Source: Mesostigma viride (lineage: Eukaryota; Streptophyta; Mesostigmatophyceae; Mesostigmatales; Mesostigmataceae). From it: DNA of 24,731 nt. The DNA is taken from positions 1,565,772-1,590,502 of the forward strand of contig RPFO01000436.1 in NCBI GenBank assembly GCA_009746045.1. The letters run 5' to 3'. Under the pieces are notes generated by a model. That model was not told the origin of the DNA. It saw nothing but the letters and a program-made list of their open reading frames with translations, and did no database searches. The position numbers and the translations under genes were made by a program. Shown here in pieces: positions 1 to 8,073 of the stretch; positions within the stretch are counted from its first letter, which is position 1, and each line of letters begins with the position of its first letter.

Positions 1-2
1 CC

Positions 3-1553
3 ATGTCCTTTGATGATGTAGACCTGGATTGTCACACTTTCGCTGGCCTTGAGGCCTGGCGAGTAGCATTGGCGCGTGCGCTCCAGGAGTGGCAAACGCT
101 GGATGTTTTTGAAGGCATTTCAGAACCTCCACCCAATGCTCAAATGCTTCAGTTGCGTTTTGTATGCAAGATGAAGAGCAAGCTTGGTGAGCCTCCCATA
201 CCAAACGCACGTCCAGTCGTGACCCAGTTCCATGGTACTACAGACTTTGATAAGGAGGAGCTGTACACTCCTGGCCTGTCACATCCTGTTCTCAGGCTTA
301 TTCTTAGTCTGTACCTTGGTGCTTTGGACTATGGCTTGGATTATGGAGCAGAAATTGATGACTTCACCAGGGCCTTTTTGCATGGTGATCCTCAGGTGGC
401 CAGAGCCACTTGGCAAGCTCAAAGACCCTGTTGTGTTAAGACCCCAGCATGCTGGATAGCTGAAGTAGGTCATCCCTACATGCAGCCTAAAGTGGGCTGG
501 GAAGGACTGGTCAGCAGTCCAGTCATCTGGTATGAAACCATTGCTCCTGCCATCCAGGAGAGATGTCAGATGCAACAATCTCATCTTGCTTATTGTCTCT
601 TTGTGGGGCAATCCAAAGGACAACCCACCTGGGCTACCTTACATGGAGATGATATGCAACGCATTGGTCCCAAGGGATGGTTGAATGAGACCTATAAAAG
701 GCTCAATGACAAGTCCCCTATTGGTACCAGAGCATGGTTTAGTAAAAACAGCCAGGTACCTTACTGTGGCATTGGCTGTACCCTTTTCCAGGATGACAAA
801 GGATGGCATCTTAAGCTGCAATCGGCGAAGGGGTATAAAGAAAAAGTAATAACTCAGTTGCCCAAGAGAGTAACTGAGGAGAATGCCCCTACGGTTAAAG
901 GTCAACTGGGTTGGCTGGCTGCCACAACTAACCCTGACCTGGCAGTACAGAGTAGGATGCCAGACTCTGTTGTTGTAGGAGAAGGAAGGAGGCGCCTGGA
1001 GAGCTGCCTCAATGAATCTCCTGACTTGGTGTTGTCCGGTGTAGACTGGCATGGGCGCATCATCATAGACGCCTACACAGATGCTAGCCAAGAGTCTAGA
1101 TCTGCCAACAAGATTGGTGCCAGAGCCGGATGCCTGATCACCATCAGGAATGAAGGCAAACAGCCCTCGTTGGTATACTGGTCCAGTAACCTTCAGAGGA
1201 GGCGGTTTGCTGGCATTGACACCGCTGAGTGCAGGGCATACGCCATGTGCATTCGCGATGCCATATACATAAGAGAGCTACTCTTATGGTGTCTGAGTCA
1301 GATAAGACCTCAACCCGTGATTGATGTCAGGGTTTATTGTGATAATAAGCCCGTGGTCTCTTTTATCAAGAATGAGAGGGCCACTACTACTGACTTGGAC
1401 TACCTTGTGGCAAAGGAGTTGTCCAGCCACTGTATAACCATACATCTGCCAGGACACTCAAATCCTGCTGATGCTATGACCAAGCTTCCACGACTGGCCC
1501 TTAATGGGTACCAGTTGCTGCGGTCCATGATGGCTGGGAAACCCTTGTCATGA
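3..1553 (+). CDS. Ty1/copia pol, 3' half: reverse transcriptase and RNase H
   Basis: This is the C-terminal part of a Ty1/copia polyprotein that copies element RNA into DNA (RT) and removes the RNA strand (RNase H). The first ATG is at position 3, but the similarity begins mid-polyprotein, so the gene probably starts before the window. RT spans about residues 15-310. The first catalytic Asp is D120, just before RAFLHGD; the position of the usual YVDD box reads LHGDD (residues 213-217). The stretch LAATTNPDLAVQS (305-317) matches the copia connection region. RNase H spans about 352-495, with D356/D360 (DAYTDAS), E409 (TAEC), D447 (YCDNK) and the terminal NPADAMTK block. The frame is uninterrupted for 516 codons, which suggests a fairly recent copy. 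Family assignment is firm; activity is uncertain because of the HGDD box. Confidence 0.85.
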   Translation: MSFDDVDLDCHTFAGLEAWRVALARALQEWQTLDVFEGISEPPPNAQMLQLRFVCKMKSKLGEPPIPNARPVVTQFHGTTDFDKEELYTPGLSHPVLRLILSLYLGALDYGLDYGAEIDDFTRAFLHGDPQVARATWQAQRPCCVKTPACWIAEVGHPYMQPKVGWEGLVSSPVIWYETIAPAIQERCQMQQSHLAYCLFVGQSKGQPTWATLHGDDMQRIGPKGWLNETYKRLNDKSPIGTRAWFSKNSQVPYCGIGCTLFQDDKGWHLKLQSAKGYKEKVITQLPKRVTEENAPTVKGQLGWLAATTNPDLAVQSRMPDSVVVGEGRRRLESCLNESPDLVLSGVDWHGRIIIDAYTDASQESRSANKIGARAGCLITIRNEGKQPSLVYWSSNLQRRRFAGIDTAECRAYAMCIRDAIYIRELLLWCLSQIRPQPVIDVRVYCDNKPVVSFIKNERATTTDLDYLVAKELSSHCITIHLPGHSNPADAMTKLPRLALNGYQLLRSMMAGKPLS

Positions 1554-2275
1554 GGAGTAATCTGGGAGCCTGAGCCTAATGCTCCTCCTGTAGGTTTTTA
1601 TCCCCCTGGAGGTTTTGTCCTCTCTGGAGAAGAGGTTTTCCTTCAGATTTGGGTTTTCCCTACAGCAGGTTACACCAACCATGCAATGATGAGATGCAAA
1701 CTCCATAAGACCCAAGTGAGTCCCCATTGCCCACATATGTGAAAGTGAACTGGCCAGGTGCGGCCGAACATCAATGAATACATCTAAGCCTTATCACTTT
1801 CACAAGGGAAAGAATGGCTGGAGTTGGTTGGAGACCCATCTAGGGTCCACATGGGTCCTCAGAGATAGAGGATCTTGTACAGATTACTACAATATACTTT
1901 ATTGTAGTATTGGGCCAATGGCTGTACTTCACTAGTACTCGCCAATGGGATAACGCCACGTAGAATATGTGGGCGTCTCCCAGGCCTCCACGTCACCGGC
2001 TGGTCAAGGGCCGGTGTAGTACTGTCAATAGGACTGAGCCGACTATCGGCCTATTATGTATGCGCATCTGCCTTGGTACCTCCTAGAGGATTCTAGAAGT
2101 ATCTAACACGCGGCATGCACTGAACTACACGGAATGCATGTCCACGTAGGATATTCAGCAAGACTGATGAAGGTGCCAAGCGCAATAGAATATATGCGCA
2201 ACGAAGACGAATTATGCAGCAACGACAATAACGTATGAGAACAATAAACACAACGTTCATTTCATGCTTTCTGAT
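1554..2275. other. Non-coding 3' flank of the copia pol, possible 3' UTR or LTR
   Basis: No coding frame is supported here. Just after the pol stop, repeated GGTTTT blocks (about 1592-1655) with a TATCCCCCTGG motif resemble the leader often seen between copia pol and its 3' LTR. A 9-bp inverted repeat (GTGAAAGTG 1739-1747, CACTTTCAC 1795-1803) and a perfect 10-bp hairpin (1885-1909) follow. AATAAA lies at 2243-2248. An LTR could lie in this interval, but no second copy is in the window, so its ends cannot be fixed. Confidence 0.4.
1885..1909. repeat. Perfect hairpin, 10-bp arms
   Basis: TACTACAATA and TATTGTAGTA flank a 5-nt loop. The sequence is AT-rich and non-coding. Its role is unknown; it lies inside the possible copia LTR. 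Confidence 0.7.
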
Positions 2276-2598
2276 TTACATCGCATTCCATTTATTTGCA
2301 ACTATCTGTCCCAAGGCTGGACAGCGGGAGCCACATCCTAACAGACAGTGCCCGGCATCGTCGAATCCGTGCAAAACAAGCTGGTGCGGTTCATCAGGGG
2401 ATGGGCCGTACCACGCGACCCCAAAGAGAGCAGCCCTGACTAACTCGCATGTTGGGCCTGGAGGGCCGGCTGCACGATGTCGCCCGGATAACTGGACCTT
2501 GACACCCAGCGGCCCGGAAGGGCCTCGAAGTACAGCTCAGGGTCCGGTGGGGGCGCGGACGGCAGCGGGCTCTCCGCCGGAGGGGTAGGCTCTGACAT
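2276..2598 (-). pseudogene. Possible small degraded ORF downstream of the chromovirus pol
   Basis: On the minus strand an ATG at 2598 opens a proline-rich N-terminus (MSEPTPPAESPLP) that runs to a stop near 2440. A second frame, open from about 2460, continues with protein-like composition (LFGVAWYGPSPDEPHQ) to a stop at 2276-2278. One frameshift near 2445-2460 would join them, giving about 107 residues. It starts 77 bases after the chromodomain stop, where a third retroelement ORF would sit. I recognise no domain. Codons are more GC-rich than in the neighbouring chromovirus pol. It could instead be a chance open frame or a fragment of another element. Confidence 0.25.
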
Positions 2599-2674
2599 GA
2601 CGGCTGCGGAGGGGAGGGGACAACCAACCACCCGTCGACAGCAGACATAACATAAGAGGGGAGAAGGTCTACAA

Positions 2675-2883
2675 CTAGAGCTTATGCAGGGTTTTATACT
2701 CCTGCAGCAGGCGACTACACCCATCTAGCTCACTCTCCGTATACCAGACCTTATCTACCTCACTACGAGCATACATCCACTTCACCTTATACTGGCGCTG
2801 GGTACCGCGGCCCTTTTTGATATCTCTATGGGCCACGATACCCTCTACCTCGTCCTCTACCTCACCAGTATCAGGATTATGCT
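2675..2883 (-). pseudogene. Chromodomain, detached C-terminus of Ty3/gypsy chromovirus integrase
   Basis: Read on the minus strand from 2881 to a TAG at 2677-2675, this gives about 68 residues with the chromodomain pattern: an acidic lead-in, VEGIVAHRD, then QYKVKWMY, then VWYTESEL and a final helix LLQEYKTL. The YxVKW and W-Y/E-L signatures are clear. In chromoviruses this domain sits at the integrase C-terminus and binds modified histone tails to steer insertion. A TAG stop directly precedes the frame, because the 2884-5196 insertion begins there. The frame matches the integrase frame at 5197 once the 2313-base insertion (3 x 771) is skipped, so I infer that it is the severed tail of that integrase. 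Confidence 0.85.
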
Positions 2884-3073
2884 ATAGGTGCTGAAGCTAA
2901 GGTCCATTGGAGTGCCTTCCTACCAGAGAAACAAGTTTATTACAATAAGTGTGTGCAGGCTTTAACAGTTGAGCCTAGCCACACCCTCAAAATCATTGCA
3001 CAAGTCATTGTCAAGTTAGGCCAGTTCACCATGCTGGGGCCCAGCACATGCCCCCTTGGTCCAATCTTGTCCC
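2884..3073 (+). repeat. Repeat A, copy 1
   Basis: This 190-bp segment starts at ATAGGTGCTG and recurs at 3389-3578 with a single difference that I can see (GCAC versus GTAC near 2997/3502). It is open in one plus frame and carries AATAAA on the minus strand near 2938-2946, but no known protein matches. It forms the left end of the insertion. Confidence 0.9.
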
Positions 3074-3100
3074 CAACAGCAGCGAGGGTGGGTGGGTGGG

Positions 3101-3388
3101 AGCTGCAAAAAGGCCTCCCTACGTTCACCACACCACTCTAAGTACGGTGTATGGAAAACAAAGCACATGTCTCAAGGCGCCGCGCCCCCCTCAATCAAGG
3201 GCGGGCACGGTTGCCAGTAGGCACTAGTACCGGCGCACCGCCGGTCCCTTTTCTCTCTCTAGTCCTAAGTAACAACAAGCACCTAACATGGTGTAGGTGA
3301 CGTACGGTAGAGCTACGCTACAGGCGGCAGATCGGCCCCCTTTGAGCCCGCCGCAACATAACTATAAAATGAGCAGATAGCTCAGAAA
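3101..3388 (+). repeat. Repeat B, copy 1
   Basis: This 288-bp segment is identical by eye to 4909-5196. It directly abuts repeat A copy 2. It contains GGCGCCGCGCCC and a TATAAAAT motif near its right end. No coding content is recognised. Confidence 0.9.
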
Positions 3389-3578
3389 ATAGGTGCTGAA
3401 GCTAAGGTCCATTGGAGTGCCTTCCTACCAGAGAAACAAGTTTATTACAATAAGTGTGTGCAGGCTTTAACAGTTGAGCCTAGCCACACCCTCAAAATCA
3501 TTGTACAAGTCATTGTCAAGTTAGGCCAGTTCACCATGCTGGGGCCCAGCACATGCCCCCTTGGTCCAATCTTGTCCC
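3389..3578 (+). repeat. Repeat A, copy 2
   Basis: Second copy of repeat A, starting immediately after repeat B copy 1 with no spacer, which shows head-to-tail joining of two units. Confidence 0.9.
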
Positions 3579-3925
3579 ACATCACCATCTCTGGCCACCC
3601 AGGCCGTTTCCAGCCCTGGTGGTAGGAACGCAACCACTTGGAATGCTGGGCTCTTGTTGGCATGATGATGCCCCCCTTCCCGCCCCCGTGTGGCCGCTAC
3701 GGTCTCCCGGCGGACGCAGGGCGGAGCCACATGCGTTCCCCTTCCTAGAGGGGCGCATCCCAGTGCTGCCGCTTTAGGACTTATGCCACCTGGGAACGTC
3801 TCCAGCTCACCCAACCACCATCACCAGCCCACCGGCAAAGCCGCTGGGATTTCCCGAGGGTAGAGCCACTGCCACTGGCTCCATTACCCCCCATCGTGGT
3901 GATAATGATGGCTGCGGACCTCCTA

Positions 3926-3968
3926 GCGCCAAGGCTCACCATCGCCATGGTGTCACGAGCCTTGGCGC
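3926..3968. repeat. Inverted repeat with 11-bp arms
   Basis: GCGCCAAGGCT (3926-3936) pairs with AGCCTTGGCGC (3958-3968) across a 21-nt loop. Outside the arms GGCTGCGG and CCGCAGCC extend the pairing with a small gap. Confidence 0.75.
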
Positions 3969-4056
3969 AGCCGCAGCCGAGTGGAGCTTTATTATGGTAT
4001 ATAATGCATTTTCTTAAAACAAAGCCGGACCGCACTGCCGGGTTCCACACGCACCC

Positions 4057-4152
4057 CCCCTCGTGGGGGGCGCGTGAAAACGGCAAAGGCAAAGCGGAGC
4101 CCGCCGCCTTTGGGCGGGCGTAGCGGAGTTTTCACGCGCCCCCCGCGAGGGG
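4057..4152. repeat. Long inverted repeat, 25-bp arms with one mismatch
   Basis: Arms 4057-4081 and 4128-4152 are complementary at 24 of 25 positions (CCCCTCGTGGGG... against its reverse complement). The 46-nt loop contains a further GCCCGCC/GGCGGGC hairpin around 4099-4118. The right arm is followed by AAAATTTTTTT. This is the strongest structure in the insertion; its function is unknown. Confidence 0.85.
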
Positions 4153-4633
4153 AAAATTTTTTTCCAGGCTTGCCAGGCGCTGTAGAATTTCTTAACCAGA
4201 TTTTTTGTAAGTGCGCATGAATACCCACGGTTTTCCGCAGCTTCCCACCTCTCCCTTATCGCCAAGGGCAGAAGGGGCCTGCTCGCCGGAGCGCCGAGAG
4301 GGTACAGAGTGCCTGCCGACCTACCCATGCCGACAGGACCCCCCCCGACCCACGGCAGCCGCTGCCTTTGCTGAAAAACTGGGCAATTATGAATAGCGCG
4401 CTCCTCCCACCAAGATTCGCTCCAGCCCCGCATCCTCCCCGAAACTCCCGTCTGGCCACAGGCCGAAAGATCGGGTCCGCTGTCAGGCTCCTGGTAGTTA
4501 TGGGCTACCCTGGCACCCCACGCTAGCCATCTCCACGTTTAAGGCAGATTCGCCTCCACCTGTGATTCTTTCCACCGTAGCCGCTGGCCCTGGCCTGTAT
4601 GGCTCCTTCCCTGACGTTGTCCGACTAAAAAAC

Positions 4634-4660
4634 GCAGCTTCCCCAGTGTCAGGAAGCTGC
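4634..4660. repeat. Hairpin, 9-bp perfect arms
   Basis: GCAGCTTCC (4634-4642) pairs with GGAAGCTGC (4652-4660) across a 9-nt loop. It is preceded by a short A run. Confidence 0.75.
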
Positions 4661-4805
4661 TTGCCGCACCCAGGGGTAGAGGGGAATCGTCAGTGGGCCC
4701 AGCGCCGGAAATCACACCCTTTTACTCAAATCGTAGAGCCCCCCACCCAACAACCATTACCGTGGCCTGTAACGGTAGGTGGCGATCATAAAGACTTTTA
4801 TTCCA

Positions 4806-4829
4806 GGCCTCTCCACGCCCGGAGAGGCC
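4806..4829. repeat. Hairpin, 9-bp perfect arms
   Basis: GGCCTCTCC (4806-4814) pairs with GGAGAGGCC (4821-4829) across a 6-nt loop, about 80 bp before repeat B copy 2. Confidence 0.75.
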
Positions 4830-4908
4830 GATAGCATCGTCTTACATTCAGCGCAGCCGCCATAGCGGCCAGCCGACCTTGCCAGCAAATGCTGGGATCA
4901 AGTTGCGA

Positions 4909-5196
4909 AGCTGCAAAAAGGCCTCCCTACGTTCACCACACCACTCTAAGTACGGTGTATGGAAAACAAAGCACATGTCTCAAGGCGCCGCGCCCCCCTC
5001 AATCAAGGGCGGGCACGGTTGCCAGTAGGCACTAGTACCGGCGCACCGCCGGTCCCTTTTCTCTCTCTAGTCCTAAGTAACAACAAGCACCTAACATGGT
5101 GTAGGTGACGTACGGTAGAGCTACGCTACAGGCGGCAGATCGGCCCCCTTTGAGCCCGCCGCAACATAACTATAAAATGAGCAGATAGCTCAGAAA
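4909..5196 (+). repeat. Repeat B, copy 2
   Basis: Second copy of the 288-bp repeat, 1808 bp downstream of the first. Its right edge at 5196 is the junction with the chromovirus integrase; the integrase frame reads on into it for 23 codons before a stop at 5126. Confidence 0.9.
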
Positions 5197-6437
5197 CTAA
5201 AGGGGCAGGGGCTAATTCTCTACCAGCGAACGTGTTTTGATGATAAAGCTTCATCTGGCTTCTATGAAAGGTGCGCGAGTGGGTCTGCCAAGAGGTAGGA
5301 ATATCTATCTCATACAGGAAATTACCTACTCTAGACAACACACGGAAGGGTCCTAAGAAGGCGGGCCTAAGTTTCACTTTCAGTTCAGCTTCGAACTTAT
5401 GAGCGAATCGGCCAACACGGGGGCCTTCTACTAAGACTAAATCTCCTATTTCTATCTCAGGTGCTCTTCTATCTAATGAGGCACGCAACCTAGCAAGGTA
5501 CTTGGCCTGCGCCCTATGGTACCCTGCAATAGCGTTGTCGTGTGCATTCTTCATCTTATCTAATAACGCCTGCACACCTTCTACAGTATCCCGGGACACA
5601 TCATCCTTGTCCCTTAAAGGACTAGCTAAGAGAGAGGTAGGGGTAAGAGGTTGTCTACCAGTATCTAGGAAGAAGGGCGTATAACCATGCGCAGCCTGAG
5701 GGCAGTTGTTAAGGGAAAACTCTACCAGACATAGATAATCCTCCCAATCACTCCCAGAGCCATTCACATAGTGACGCAGAGCTTCTTCCACTACCCTATT
5801 CAAACGTTCTACTAAATGAGACGAGGAGGAGTGGTAGGCAGTACCGAAGGTGACCTTGGTACCGATAGCAGCGAAGAACTGCTGCCAAAAATCAGAAGTA
5901 AATAACTTATCTTTATCACTAATAAACTGCCTACTCAAACCATGATATCTATATACGTTATTAAGGTATAGGCGTGCGCAATCGCGTGCGGTGAGTTCTA
6001 AGGGGCAGTTCTAAGGGACACGGCACGAGATGACACATACGAGTAAAACGATCTACGAAAACAAGGATCTGGGCGTTACCTCTATCATTCTTCCTAAAAG
6101 GTCCTACAAAATCCATCATAATGGAGTCCCACGGCATGATGGGATCAGGTAAGGTCCTAGGCTCTGCTATCTGTCCTACATTGTTGGGTTTCATCTCCTG
6201 GCAAGATTGACAGGTTCTAACATACTCATCTACATCCTTTAAAAGGGAAGGCCAGTAGTAAGAGCGGGCTACTAGGTCCCGTACCCGTTTACCACCCTGA
6301 TGAGCAGCTAAGTCATGCAACTCAAAGAGCAAGGAGGAGCGACAGATAGGAGGGACATACAGGCTCACCACTAGACACTCCCGGCCAGCTAGGCTAGAAA
6401 CACACGCCCTGATCAAGCATGCTGTTTCCGGCCCCAC
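5197..6437 (-). pseudogene. Ty3/gypsy integrase, frameshifted
   Basis: Integrase inserts the DNA copy into the genome. In the frame starting at 6437 the zinc-binding domain shows H41 and H46 (HDLAAH) and C76/C79 (CQSC), then the first catalytic Asp D109 (MMDFVG). The frame breaks near 6000 at a 13-nt tandem duplication. The second frame (numbered from 5938) holds the second Asp D8 (FISDKD) and Glu E44 (HLVERLNR), a proper D-35-E spacing, then a GPF module (GPFRVL, 196-201). The protein is cut at 5197 by the 2.3-kb insertion; its chromodomain tail is at 2675-2883. The pieces lie in the expected order after RNase H, although 4.85 kb of a nested element lies between. This copy cannot make a whole integrase. 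Confidence 0.9.
5994..6019. repeat. 13-bp tandem duplication that breaks the integrase frame
   Basis: AGTTCTAAGGGGC (5994-6006) is followed directly by AGTTCTAAGGGAC (6007-6019), 12 of 13 bases alike. Because 13 is not a multiple of three, it shifts the integrase frame between the first and second catalytic Asp codons. On either side the two frames are otherwise continuous. Confidence 0.8.
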
Positions 6438-6853
6438 CGTCTAGGTCATCTAGTCGCTCCACACGTAAGCCAGCCATAATTTCAATGCACAAGGATACAC
6501 ATTTCCATCACCATTCATCTTCATCATCCTGAACGACTCGAAAACGCGGAAAAGATAACGGCAGGCTCGAGCTACCATGGTCCGGATTCTCCCGATTTCT
6601 GGCCTGCGCTGGTTGTCTCTTTGATACAGGCGCCATTGAGGGGGAGAATCTGCTATCTGCACATATAAAAATCCACCTACAAATTTACAAGGGTGCTTGC
6701 CTAATTGTTGGGGATGGGCAGCAATGGCAGCTAATGCTTCCGGCTCAGTGGCCGTAAATCTACTAATAAGGCGTTCAAGATCAGAGGTAGGCATCGCTAC
6801 AGAGGTATCCAGAACAGGTTTAAAGAGATCTCCTACCGCCTTGCCAAAGAGAA
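6438..6853 (-). pseudogene. Chromovirus pol, linker between RNase H and integrase
   Basis: The minus-strand frame from 6853 down to a stop at 6450 encodes about 135 residues, with stretches such as MPTSDLERLISRFTATEPE and GGFLYVQIADSPPQWRLYQ. The last part resembles the segment just before the integrase zinc finger. Its final third has odd composition, and the zinc finger then appears in another frame, so at least one further frameshift lies near 6440-6580. The ATG at 6866 is a chance product of the nested LTR, not the true start. The segment continues the pol frame that ends at 11709; across the nested insertion the two halves are one base out of register. Confidence 0.6.
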
Positions 6854-6858
6854 GGGAA
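6854..6858. repeat. Left target-site copy of the nested copia element
   Basis: GGGAA precedes the left LTR; GGGAG follows the right LTR (11709-11713). A 4-of-5 match fits a 5-bp copia target duplication with one later substitution. Confidence 0.6.
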
Positions 6859-7757
6859 TGTAGCATCTAGAGCACTTTTTCCAACTAAGGGTTGGGTATC
6901 AGCCATCCAGGATGGGCAGCTAGTGCGTCGCTGCTATGGTTGGACACTCATTCGCGTTGCCGGGGGGGGACGGATCAGTGGCGGTAGTGCGGCTCATGAC
7001 CGCATGTTGGAGCTTCAAGCGTTTCACGAGGACGGCGTCTTCATTTTCAGTTGCACCATGCTAGCAACTGGACGGCATGCTACGAGCATGTGGTTAAGGG
7101 GGGTGTTGAGATTCCACCTACCCAGACATCTTTTGCATTGTGCCCATGTGGCTAAGGGGGGTGTTAGGGATATTATATCCACCTGGCCACAACATATCCC
7201 AGCCTGATTTATTTCTTGTTGGATTTATTACTTATGGACTGAGAATTTGATAGCTTTGATAAGCTAGATGAATTGGGCTTAATGAGCTGATCAATATTCA
7301 TGTGCCATAGTCCTATACTTGGACATGGATGACTTGTAACCTGAGTCAGCCTAGTAGCATCACGTATTTGATTGACAAGTGGTGCTATGGCCTATTGGAC
7401 AAGTGTTTGGTCCATGAGCTGACAAGTGTTGGCAGCTCATGATGACACATGTTATGACTTACATGATGACAAGTGGGTAGACTCATTGCATGACACTTGT
7501 CACTCCAAGGAGAAGAGATGTGTCACTTTATTAATCATGTTATGTGGCACATTATTATGTAGACACTTGGCATCTAGCTATTATGCCAGCTCATTGGATC
7601 ATGTCTAGAATGTTCTAGGAATGTTCTAAGAATATGCCAGGAATATTCCTGGAATATACTGAGAATATGCTGGGAATATGCTAGGAATATGCTAGGATGT
7701 TTCTACAAGCTTCTGTGATGATGTCATTGCTGATGTCATCCTTCCTAGCCTAAAAGT

Positions 7758-7765
7758 TATAAAAG
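7758..7765 (+). promoter_or_regulatory. TATA box of left LTR
   Basis: TATAAAAG lies about 100 bp upstream of the AATAAA signal, as expected for U3/R of an LTR. The same octamer is at 11475-11482 in the right LTR. Confidence 0.7.
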
Positions 7766-7857
7766 GAAACTGCCCCCTAAGGGCAGGTACCTCCATTTCA
7801 CCTCCATTCAACCTCCATTCAACCTCCATTCAAGCTCTTCTCCAACTATTATATTCT

Positions 7858-7863
7858 AATAAA
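7858..7863 (+). terminator. AATAAA polyadenylation signal in left LTR
   Basis: AATAAA lies downstream of the TATA box and is duplicated at 11575-11580 in the right LTR, where it would end element transcripts. Confidence 0.65.
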
Positions 7864-7990
7864 GCCATTTATTCTTCCACGTAAATTGTCTTCAACCTCT
7901 CTTTCTTTCAGCACCTGCAAGGTGTGTGGGTAGCAAGGCCAAGCACAAGGCATTGTGTAAAACCCATTAGTCTCCTCTCCCAATCAAACA

Positions 7991-8002
7991 TGGTATCGGA
8001 GG
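7991..8002 (+). promoter_or_regulatory. Primer-binding site, initiator Met tRNA type
   Basis: TGGTATCGGAGG directly follows the LTR. It matches the standard copia primer site TGGTATCAGAGC at 10 of 12 bases, which indicates priming of minus-strand DNA synthesis by tRNA-iMet. Confidence 0.85.
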
Positions 8003-8073
8003 TTTGTTACTGAGGAACAAGAAGACCACTGTGAACCCAGAGACATCCAGTTCCATTGGCGACTGAAGACACC

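Larger units (their letters stand above)
3579..4908. other. Unique interior of the larger insertion unit, GC-rich with several hairpins
   Basis: This 1330-bp stretch is absent from the smaller unit, where 27 bp (3074-3100) take its place. Open frames occur on both strands, but none has recognisable domains or biased codon use, so I call no gene. It carries at least four clear inverted repeats (3926-3968, 4057-4152, 4634-4660, 4806-4829). Confidence 0.6.
2884..5196. mobile_element. 2313-bp insertion made of two head-to-tail units
   Basis: This insertion separates the chromovirus integrase from its chromodomain. It reads A1 (190 bp), a 27-bp spacer, B1 (288 bp), then A2, a 1330-bp unique interior, and B2. 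So there are two units with the same beginning (A) and end (B): 505 bp (2884-3388) and 1808 bp (3389-5196). The boundaries are sharp because the sequence differs immediately outside both A copies and both B copies. The flanks share only CT, so any target duplication is at most 2 bp. No terminal inverted repeats, TG...CA ends or coding domain are evident. A rolling-circle or other non-autonomous DNA element is possible but the class is undetermined. Confidence 0.65.
6859..7990 (+). repeat. Left LTR of the nested element
   Basis: The 1132-bp LTR starts TGTAGC and ends CAAACA. Its U3 is dense in short repeats: TGACAAGTG-like motifs at 7373-7502, degenerate GGAATATGCTA units at about 7608-7700, two TGATGTCAT sites at about 7717-7741, and four ACCTCCATTCA units at about 7788-7833. 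A TATA box (7758) and AATAAA (7858) mark the likely promoter and RNA end. Confidence 0.95.

Noticed and set aside
3101-5196. Repeats B1 and B2 as LTRs of a 2.1-kb element
   Set aside because: They lack TG...CA ends, a primer site or a polypurine tract, and repeat A marks sharper outer limits with B1 joined directly to A2.
4909-5196. Repeat B as the 3' LTR of the chromovirus
   Set aside because: No copy lies upstream of gag, and the chromodomain lies beyond it, so the chromovirus does not end here.
2884-5196. Helitron
   Set aside because: Tandem units and lack of a clear target duplication fit, but neither orientation shows TC at the start, CTRR at the end and insertion between A and T. Left unclassified.
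5126-5196. Last 23 codons of the integrase frame as a genuine integrase C-terminus
   Set aside because: They lie within repeat B, which also occurs elsewhere; the true C-terminus is the chromodomain at 2675-2883.
8056-8073. Start of the Gag-protease at 8056
   Set aside because: The codon is TTG; the first ATG, in a good context, is at 8074.
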